A stretch of 47,802 nt of DNA from Clostridia bacterium DTU030. GTDB lineage: Bacteria > Bacillota > DTU030. This document shows, one piece after another, positions 42,526 through 47,802 of this stretch. Within the stretch, counting starts at the first letter, position 1. Each line of letters starts with the position of its first letter. Under the pieces are notes generated by a model, which did no database searches, was not told the DNA's origin, and worked only from the letters and a program-made list of their open reading frames with translations. The translations under genes were made by a program, and so were the position numbers. The stretch lies in contig LFSN01000138.1 in the NCBI GenBank assembly GCA_001513125.1, positions 2,116 through 49,917 on the forward strand. The letters are read 5' to 3'.

Positions 42526-43067
42526 AGCTCCCCTCCCACCTGCCTGACCCAACCCTGCAGGGAAAACAGCCATTGGCCTTCATTGCCCTGTCTGACATAA
42601 TCGATATCAATCCCATCCAGGCCCGGTGATTGGGCAAGGTATGTGAACAAGGAAGCGATGCTGGCCAGCTCTGCCGCCTGCCCCAGCACAATGACCCTTC
42701 CTTCACTATCAATATGTAACTGATCTAAATGAATTCCCAGCCGGGCCGCCCCCTCCATTTCCCTGAGGATCAGGGACCAGGGCAAGTCTCCTTGCACCAA
42801 CTGCTTGTAAAGTTCCCGCCCCTCTTCAATTAATTCTTCCCTTTCTTCCAGTTCTGCAAAGACGGCCAGTTCCGCCTCCAGGCTGGCAAGCTGCTGCTGG
42901 AGGTCGGCCAACTCCCGGCGATAAAACTGGACTTTACCAACCAGGCCGAGGAGATGGCCGCAGAAAAAGATAAGAAGAATAAAAAAAACAACCAGGCAGG
43001 ACCTTTGTCGTTTTTTTGCCTGCTGCTGCAGTCTGTATTCCTGGGGCAGGAGATTAATCTCTGCCAC
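42522..43067 (-). CDS. pilN: Type IV pilus protein PilN-like
   Basis: A 181-aa protein beginning VAEINLLPQEYRLQQQAKKR: the INLLP motif binds PilM. A membrane helix (about 23-42), a coiled coil (about 48-80) and a ferredoxin-like domain follow. GTG 43067 with ribosome site GGAGGTGAGG; overlaps the pilM stop by 14 bp. Confidence 0.9.
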   Translation of the reverse strand: MAEINLLPQEYRLQQQAKKRQRSCLVVFFILLIFFCGHLLGLVGKVQFYRRELADLQQQLASLEAELAVFAELEEREELIEEGRELYKQLVQGDLPWSLILREMEGAARLGIHLDQLHIDSEGRVIVLGQAAELASIASLFTYLAQSPGLDGIDIDYVRQGNEGQWLFSLQGWVRQVGGEL

Positions 43068-43989
43068 CCTTCCTCACCTCCCGCAAGCCTGAGCCGATGC
43101 AGACGGCAAGGAGCTGCTTCTCTTCCTCCGCTGTTTCGGGAATCCAGCTAAGTTTGCTGCCCGGCGGCGGGGCAAGGCGAATGGGCAGGGTAAAGCTCCC
43201 CTTTAGTTCTGGCAGAAGAACCTCTAAAGCCCCAGCCCTCCCGCCATTATAAATCACTACTTCCTCCGGCACAAAGGTATCCTGGCCGGTCCTGGCCTGA
43301 AAATAGCCCAGGGTGTTCTGGCATTCCCGGCTGAGTTTTTCACCAGCGGCCCTACCTTCCCTTACAACTTCCAGGCCCCAGGAAAGGGAACGGGCGAAAA
43401 ATAGTTCTCCCCCGGCGACAAGGCCGATGGTGACATAGCTGGGCCTCAAGATAAGGAGCAAAGATGCCTTCTCCAGCCCTTCCCAGGAGCGGAGCAGGGC
43501 CAGGGGTTCTGGTTCTATGGCCCAGGGTTCCAGGCCTGCCAGCTGCAGGGCTGTCAAGTAGCCCTCAATGAGGGACCGGGGTGCAGCAACGACCAGATAA
43601 TAGCCCTCATTGGATCCCAGGCCAGTACCGACCTCCAGGGGTCTCAAATCGAAGACTGCTTCCTGGGCGGAAAAGGGAAAGTGGTCCGCTAATTCCCACT
43701 CTAAGGCCCTGCGCAGTTCTGCCACGGGTATTTTAGGTAGAGGAAGAACCCGATAGAATATGGAAGGACCACCAATGGCCAGGGTGACTCCCTGGCTGCT
43801 AAAGCCGGAGGCCTGCCAAAGCTGGGCGAGGGCCTCTGCCAGCTCTCCGGGATCATTGAACCTGCAGCCGGCGGCTTTTATGCCTACCTTAGCGACCTGG
43901 ATGCGGGTCCCCCTGACCCACAATTCTGCAGCTGTGAGGTCTTCAGCCCCGATATAAAGGCCAAGATATTTTTTTGTCCCGAAACCCAT
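43054..43989 (-). CDS. pilM: Type IV pilus actin-like ATPase PilM
   Basis: A 311-aa actin-fold protein. It begins GTKKYLGLYIGAEDLTAAEL (phosphate-1 type strand) and has ALEWELADHFPFSAQEAVFDLRPL, typical of PilM. It sits on the cytoplasmic face and binds the PilN N-terminus. ATG 43989 follows AGGAAGGAAAGG. Confidence 0.9.
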   Translation of the reverse strand: MGFGTKKYLGLYIGAEDLTAAELWVRGTRIQVAKVGIKAAGCRFNDPGELAEALAQLWQASGFSSQGVTLAIGGPSIFYRVLPLPKIPVAELRRALEWELADHFPFSAQEAVFDLRPLEVGTGLGSNEGYYLVVAAPRSLIEGYLTALQLAGLEPWAIEPEPLALLRSWEGLEKASLLLILRPSYVTIGLVAGGELFFARSLSWGLEVVREGRAAGEKLSRECQNTLGYFQARTGQDTFVPEEVVIYNGGRAGALEVLLPELKGSFTLPIRLAPPPGSKLSWIPETAEEEKQLLAVCIGSGLREVRKGGRD

Positions 43990-44019
43990 CCTTTCCTTCC
44001 TACCTTTCCCAATTTCCCC

Positions 44020-44286
44020 TCAGTGCCGGGGGTTGTTCCCCACCTTTTCCACGGCCCGTATAACAGCCATCAGGATATCCGTCTCGAATTGACACTCCAA
44101 CTGGGAAATCTTGGCAAAGACCTTGCCCCGCTCGGTTACTGCATACCGGGGTGGAAGTTCATTAAGGGCAAGGGCTGCCATGTCTAGGCGGCATTTTTCA
44201 CAGTCACAGATTTCCGACCTGTCCCGCAAATACTCATCGATGGCCTCCAGGACAAGCTCTTCCATTTGATTCTTTAATTCCGCCAT
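44020..44286 (-). CDS. comFB: ComFB family late-competence protein
   Basis: An 88-aa protein. MEELVLEAIDEYL, then CDCEKCRLDMAALALNELPPRYAVTERGKVFAK, is the ComFB signature; its cysteines may bind zinc. The function is unclear in B. subtilis, and cyanobacterial relatives bind cyclic di-nucleotides and affect pili-based motility. ATG 44286 follows GGAGGGGGGAG. It is inserted between pilus genes. Confidence 0.9.
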   Translation of the reverse strand: MAELKNQMEELVLEAIDEYLRDRSEICDCEKCRLDMAALALNELPPRYAVTERGKVFAKISQLECQFETDILMAVIRAVEKVGNNPRH

Positions 44287-44324
44287 CTCTCCCCCCTCCT
44301 CTCTTTTTGCCGGTTACCCCCCGG

Positions 44325-45290
44325 CTACTTCCGATACCACAGCTTGCGGACAACCAGGACCGGCGGCAGCTCGCCCAGGAGGAACCCCTTGTCACCGCCA
44401 TATTCCCTGATCCACACCTCTCCTTCCAGATAACTTTCCCCACCGACCCAGACAACACCGGTTATATCTCCCGTACCGCCAAAACGGAAAAAGCCCGGGG
44501 TATAAAGGAGGCCCTGGACCTTGGTCGTGCCTGAGAGATCAATCCCTTCACCGGCCAGGAGGACAAAATCCCCTTCCAGGGCAGCATTGCCCCTGACGGT
44601 AAACTGGCCCTCTACCAGGAGGACTGCCCTTCCCCCGATACTGTCCTCTTCCCTCTCCAGCATTACATCACCGGCAACATAAATGATACCGTTCAGATTT
44701 CTATTGCCGGCCAGCTGGGCAGGGGTTAAGTGCCGACACTGCAGGGCCCTGGGATAGACCGACAGGGGTAGTTCCGGAAAGAAAAAATCGCTGCTTCCGC
44801 CACCATCTTCCCCGCCCGGGGTGACTACTTTCCCCTCTACCCGGGGCAAGGGGGCGCCATCGCCATCGTCGGGATGGGCTGCAAGGACAAGCTCCCTGGT
44901 AAACAAATTCCCGTCGGTCCCATAGAGGGGGGTATGATCCAGCACCTGGAAGGCAGCCACCAGGGTGCACTGCAGGCCATCCCCTTCCGCCCGGGAGGTA
45001 ACGGAGATAAGGCCTCCCTCTTCACTAATGTTTACCTCCGTCTGCCCCCCTTCCTCCCAGGTCAGGACAATGGTGCCCCGGTAAGCGGGGCTTTGGACCA
45101 GGCGGGCCTCTGCCCACTGCAAGCCGGCTTCGGCCAAATAGAAGGCTTGCGTTTGCCGGTATTGATATTGGGCCATCAGCCTTTCCTGCCTGGCCAGGGA
45201 CAGGAGGGCCAGGCCGGACAGTACCAAGCCCACCATGGTCAGCAAGATAAATACCAGGGCACTTCCCCTTTCATCCATCCCGTAGCGCAT
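44325..45290 (-). CDS. PilX-like pilus assembly protein
   Basis: A 321-aa protein. The N-terminus GSALVFILLTMVGLVLSGLALLSLARQERLMAQYQYRQTQAFYLAEAGLQWAEARL is the PilX N-terminal domain, with the prepilin-like hydrophobic helix. A beta-rich C-terminal part has repeat-like strands (VRGNAALEGDFVLLAGEGIDLSG, GVVWVGGESYLEGEVWI) that look like a small beta-helix. Start ATG 45290; ATG 45278 possible. Minor pilins of this class sit at the pilus tip. Confidence 0.85.
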   Translation of the reverse strand: MRYGMDERGSALVFILLTMVGLVLSGLALLSLARQERLMAQYQYRQTQAFYLAEAGLQWAEARLVQSPAYRGTIVLTWEEGGQTEVNISEEGGLISVTSRAEGDGLQCTLVAAFQVLDHTPLYGTDGNLFTRELVLAAHPDDGDGAPLPRVEGKVVTPGGEDGGGSSDFFFPELPLSVYPRALQCRHLTPAQLAGNRNLNGIIYVAGDVMLEREEDSIGGRAVLLVEGQFTVRGNAALEGDFVLLAGEGIDLSGTTKVQGLLYTPGFFRFGGTGDITGVVWVGGESYLEGEVWIREYGGDKGFLLGELPPVLVVRKLWYRK

Positions 45291-45291
45291 A

Positions 45292-45849
45292 TCAGTTGAC
45301 TGCCCCCTGGAGATTTCGTAAATAGGCAGATGTAACCAGCCTTACTTCAGCGCCCTCCCTGGCCGCCACCAGTTCTATTTCCACCAGGGGTTTCTCCTCC
45401 CTTAATCGCAATTCCACCTGGACAATATCCAGAGCGATTGAATTATATCCCCCTGTGTGGCGGATCAGGGTAATTTCACCACTTTCGGTAGTGGAAATAT
45501 AGTAATCTACCTTAAGATCCGGTTCTCCATCCTTCACCGGAGGAATAGACAACTGTACCCGAGAGCCTCCGTGTAATAATACCAAAACATGACCTGCCGG
45601 CAAATCGCGCCAGCTGGCGGTACCCCGGGGTTGATACCGCAAGGTTTTGGTTTGCTGTAAATCGGACACCAACTTCGTCAGGGCTATCCGGGCCTGCTGC
45701 TGCAGCTCCCCCTGCCTGTTGCCCTTATCCCAAATGCCGAAGGCCGTTTGGTAATAAAGGGCGACGGTGGTGAAAATTATGCTCACCAGGGCAGTTACGA
45801 CTATGGTTTCCACCAGGGTAAAGCCCCTATTTTCCCAGCATCTTTCCAT
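45292..45849 (-). CDS. PilW-like minor prepilin
   Basis: A 185-aa protein with a class III prepilin leader: RG|FTLVETIVVTALVSIIFTTVALYYQ, where the E five residues after the cleavage G is conserved. The C-terminal part is beta-rich. ATG 45849 follows AGGTGAGAAGG; the longer frame overlaps the next gene. Confidence 0.87.
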   Translation of the reverse strand: MERCWENRGFTLVETIVVTALVSIIFTTVALYYQTAFGIWDKGNRQGELQQQARIALTKLVSDLQQTKTLRYQPRGTASWRDLPAGHVLVLLHGGSRVQLSIPPVKDGEPDLKVDYYISTTESGEITLIRHTGGYNSIALDIVQVELRLREEKPLVEIELVAAREGAEVRLVTSAYLRNLQGAVN

Positions 45850-45854
45850 CCTTC

Positions 45855-46208
45855 TCACCTGTGCCGCAGGCAGGTTAAAGTGATCTCCCCCGGGCGGGAG
45901 TTCTCCTCCCCCCAACTGACAATGACTTTAATCTTCTCCGTCCCGTCTCCATTGTCGGTTATAACGGTATCCACCCTGTAGCCTTCGGGCAGGGATGTTG
46001 GCGGGGAGGGTTCATCGAGGCCGGCCAGGAACCGTTCCATTTCCTGCTGGGCCAGGGCAGTAGCTGTAGTAATGCGGCCCCCCTCCCCGGTGACAATAAA
46101 GCCGGTAGTCAGGGTCCCAACCAGGGGCAGGAGAATGACCGTGAGCAGCACCAAAGCCACCAGGACCTCAATAAAGGTCATTCCCCGTTCATCAAGCCTA
46201 ATTGCCAT
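45855..46208 (-). CDS. PilV-like minor prepilin
   Basis: A 117-aa protein with leader ERG|MTFIEVLVALVLLTVILLPLVGTL (type IV prepilin cleavage site and conserved E at +5). The C-terminal part is a short beta domain. ATG 46208, 4 bp after the neighbouring pseudopilin stop. Confidence 0.88.
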   Translation of the reverse strand: MAIRLDERGMTFIEVLVALVLLTVILLPLVGTLTTGFIVTGEGGRITTATALAQQEMERFLAGLDEPSPPTSLPEGYRVDTVITDNGDGTEKIKVIVSWGEENSRPGEITLTCLRHR

Positions 46209-46212
46209 CTTG

Positions 46213-46650
46213 TCACCATTCCTTAGTAACCCGCACCCTGCCGGCCCCCACCGTTACCCTTATAAATCTCTTCTCTCCCCTGCCGTTGGCCAGGGGCACC
46301 GTTCCACCCATGGAGGGTGCTCCCGAAGGATAGAAGAAGACTTCCTGATTGGTAAAGGTAGTTTGCTGCAAATCGATCTGGGGCGGTAGATCGATCAATA
46401 TCGGATCTATGCTCGGTCCACTTATGCGCAGCCGATCGGAATTGTGCAGGAATTGGATCTGAAACCATTCCCCCTCAACCACCGCCATCTGCTGCACCAG
46501 GCGTATTTCCCTGGCTATGCGCCAGGCAGTTTCCTCCAGGACAAAGCGGTCCAGGCTGGCCTGCAGGGACGGCCAAGTTATGGTCGCCAGCAGGGCAAGG
46601 AGCATTAGTACGAGAATGAGTTCAATGAAGGTGTAACCCCTGCTCCCCAC
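46213..46650 (-). CDS. GspH/FimT-type minor pseudopilin
   Basis: A 145-aa protein with leader SRG|YTFIELILVLMLLALLATITWPSL and a GspH/FimT-like beta domain. The start GTG 46650 lies downstream of GGAGAGGGAATGATG. The set of four (FimT-, PilV-, PilW- and PilX-like) is the usual minor-pilin priming complex. No major pilin gene is in the window. Confidence 0.87.
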   Translation of the reverse strand: MGSRGYTFIELILVLMLLALLATITWPSLQASLDRFVLEETAWRIAREIRLVQQMAVVEGEWFQIQFLHNSDRLRISGPSIDPILIDLPPQIDLQQTTFTNQEVFFYPSGAPSMGGTVPLANGRGEKRFIRVTVGAGRVRVTKEW

Positions 46651-46687
46651 TTTCTCATCATTCCCTCTCCAATTGTAGAACTTTTCC

Positions 46688-47428
46688 CTAGGGCATAAGC
46701 CAGTAATAGTTCATGAGAAAGTCCTCCCCCACCAGGGCCAGGAAAAGGGCCAGGGCAATAGCTGGGGCAAAGGGTATAGGATCCCGTCCTCCCTTAATTT
46801 TCAACAAAAGCAACCATATTCCTCCAATACCTCCCACAAGAAAAGAAAGAAAAAGAACTATTAGCAGCAGGCGCCAGCCCAGCCACGTTCCCAAAGCCGC
46901 CATCAATTTAATATCGCCGCCCCCCATTCCCCCGCCGCTCAAAAAGGCAATGGCCAGGAGGCTGCCCCCACCCAGGAGGAGGCCGGCAATACTGCTTCCC
47001 GGGGATACAAGGGGAGAAAAGAAGGAATAGAGTAAGCCGGCGCCCAGGGTTGGCAGCACCAGGGCATCGGGTACGATGCCGTGCTCCAGATCGGTGCAGG
47101 CAGCCACCAGGGCAACGGCAGTTACCACCAGGGCAGGAAAGAGGGTTGCGGGTTCCCGGTGGTAATAGAGGGCCACAGCTGCAAGGCCCATCAGGAGCTC
47201 AACGGTGGGATAGCGCCAGGAAATGGGTTCCCGGCAATAGCGGCACTTACCCTGCAAAAAAAGATAGCCCAGCAGGGGAAGGAGGTCCAGGGGGTACAGC
47301 CGGTGCCGGCAGCGGGGACAATAGGAGGGAGGGGCAAGGAGGGATTCCTTCCGGGGTAGGCGATGGATACAGGTATTTAAAAAGCTGCCCACAATAAGAC
47401 CAAAGACAAATATCAGTATGACAGGCAT
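46688..47428 (-). CDS. pilD: Prepilin peptidase PilD
   Basis: A 246-aa aspartic membrane protease. It has FGLIVGSFLNTCIHRLPRKES at the start, paired CxxC motifs (CPRC, CRYC) of the cytoplasmic zinc site, and the catalytic aspartates in ACTDLEHGIVPD and GGGDIKLMAALG. It cleaves and methylates the four prepilins encoded next. ATG 47428 lies 10 nt after GGGAGGTGG; GTG 47446 is inside that ribosome site. Confidence 0.95.
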   Translation of the reverse strand: MPVILIFVFGLIVGSFLNTCIHRLPRKESLLAPPSYCPRCRHRLYPLDLLPLLGYLFLQGKCRYCREPISWRYPTVELLMGLAAVALYYHREPATLFPALVVTAVALVAACTDLEHGIVPDALVLPTLGAGLLYSFFSPLVSPGSSIAGLLLGGGSLLAIAFLSGGGMGGGDIKLMAALGTWLGWRLLLIVLFLSFLVGGIGGIWLLLLKIKGGRDPIPFAPAIALALFLALVGEDFLMNYYWLMP

Positions 47429-47523
47429 GGGAATACCACCTCCCACAGGGCTTGTCCAGGATCAAAGGCTGTAGGCCTGCCCAATGTCGCCGCGTAACAC
47501 TTCTGTAGTTCTTCTTTCCCAAT

Positions 47524-47551
47524 ATTTTACCATGGTAAAATTCTTTGTCAA
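47524..47551 (-). promoter_or_regulatory. Sigma-A promoter of the pilus operon with an 18-bp palindrome
   Basis: TTGACA (47551 to 47546), 16-bp spacer, TAAAAT (47529 to 47524) on the minus strand. The perfect palindrome ATTTTACCATGGTAAAAT (47524-47541) covers the -10 and most of the spacer, a typical repressor site. The start would be near 47516, leaving a leader of about 88 nt before pilD. I saw no known riboswitch in that leader. Confidence 0.75.
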
Positions 47552-47598
47552 AAGAAGGGGAAGAACTTAAAAATTCAGTGTCCCATGTTTTCTCACCA

Positions 47599-47633
47599 AC
47601 AAAAAGCCTGTAGACACCCCCCGGTCTACAGGC
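47599..47633 (-). terminator. Intrinsic terminator upstream of the pilus promoter
   Basis: GCCTGTAGAC (47606-47615) and GTCTACAGGC (47624-47633) form a perfect 10-bp stem with an 8-nt loop. On the minus strand it is followed by CTTTTTGTTGG. Confidence 0.85.
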
Positions 47634-47684
47634 TAAACTAGCAGGGACTCGATTTTCTGTCTATATCTCCCCCATTAGCTGCTC

Positions 47685-47726
47685 AAAAAAGCCGACTGGC
47701 GGTTCAGAGGAACTGCCAGTCTTTTT
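47685..47726. terminator. Bidirectional-type terminator after the right-edge gene
   Basis: GACTGGC-G-GTTC (47694-47705) pairs with GAAC-T-GCCAGTC (47710-47721), with a 4-nt loop and one mismatch. It has CTTTTTTG on the minus side and CTTTTTG on the plus side. It follows the partial minus-strand gene; a second terminator sits 50 bp further on. Confidence 0.8.
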
Positions 47727-47727
47727 G

Positions 47728-47802
47728 TCATGGTATCAGGCCCAGGGTTTGCCACAGGGGTATGCTTGCCATATAGGCGATGATGCTGAGGACAAAGAGG
47801 GC
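47728..47802 (-). CDS. C-terminus of a membrane protein, possibly PilC/GspF-type (partial)
   Basis: Only the last 24 codons and a TGA (47728-47730) are visible. The peptide is one hydrophobic helix ending in SIPLWQTLGLIP. GspF/PilC platform proteins end with a helix followed by a similar P-L-[FW]-x-[ML] pattern, and a pilC just upstream of pilD would fit. The visible part is too short to be sure. Confidence 0.45.
   Translation of the reverse strand, partial: ALFVLSIIAYMASIPLWQTLGLIP

Noticed and set aside
47428-47516. Cyclic di-GMP riboswitch in the pilus operon leader
   Set aside because: The conserved GGGCAAAC/GACGCAAAGC-type core is absent.
1-47802. CRISPR array, insertion sequence, prophage, tRNA or rRNA
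   Set aside because: No regularly spaced repeats, transposase or phage genes, CCA-ended cloverleafs or rRNA stretches were seen; the window is ordinary conserved chromosome.

Overview
This looks like a chromosomal segment from a thermophilic or otherwise extremophilic, anaerobic, endospore-forming Firmicute (Clostridia; Moorella, Thermacetogenium or Desulfotomaculum-like). The grounds are the full spoIIIA operon, spo0A, spoIVB and spoIIM, ferredoxin-linked 2-oxoacid metabolism, frequent TTG/GTG starts, polypurine Shine-Dalgarno sequences and a GC-rich composition. The species call is inference. Almost everything is transcribed on the minus strand, so transcription reads from high to low coordinates. 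The one exception I support is a 47-codon plus-strand gene that resembles mciZ.

Layout in transcription order. (1) 47.8-41.9 kb: end of a membrane protein (possibly pilC), two terminators, a strong promoter, then a type IV pilus block: pilD, four prepilin-like genes, comFB, pilM, pilN, pilO. (2) 41.9-34.7 kb: a fused shikimate kinase/dehydroquinate synthase, tldD, a tldE/pmbA partner, aroQ, an aminopeptidase P, efp and an acidic zinc-ribbon protein. (3) 34.6-29.3 kb: spoIIIAA to spoIIIAH. (4) 29.3-24.5 kb: from a clear sigma-A promoter, asp23-amaP-DUF2273-nusB-xseA-xseB-ispA-DUF212. (5) 24.5-23.2 kb: a structured RNA of about 600 nt with its own consensus promoter and a 10-bp closing stem, identified as OLE RNA, followed by oapA. 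(6) 23.2-14.9 kb: dxs, tlyA, nadK, argR, recN, spoIVB, spo0A. (7) 14.7-11.2 kb: steA, steB, a family 2 glycosyltransferase and a short MraY-like protein. (8) 11.1-3.8 kb: a sigma-54 activator, then a sigma-54 promoter driving ptb-buk-P-loop protein-ferredoxin-VorB-beta-gamma. (9) 3.6 kb to the left edge: a DUF3866 protein, mciZ on the other strand, nudF, an EndoQ-type nuclease and the start of spoIIM.

How they work together: region 8 reads as an anaerobic counterpart of the Bacillus bkd operon. A branched-chain 2-oxoacid is oxidised to acyl-CoA with ferredoxin, then Ptb and Buk convert acyl-CoA to acid plus ATP, under a BkdR-like enhancer-binding protein. Regions 3, 6 and 9 carry sporulation control and the channel between mother cell and forespore. 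Regions 4-6 combine isoprenoid precursor synthesis (dxs, ispA), DNA repair (xseAB, recN) and the OLE ribonucleoprotein. Regions 6-7 preserve a tlyA-nadK-recN-steA-steB order also known from Actinobacteria.

The most interesting points are the OLE/OapA locus, the mciZ candidate with sporulation-type promoter elements, the sigma-54 promoter with upstream repeats, a spoIVB reading frame that runs through a perfect 13-bp terminator hairpin and a sigma-H-like promoter into spo0A, and the SteAB-GT2-MraY-like module. No tRNA, rRNA, CRISPR array, insertion sequence or prophage was seen.
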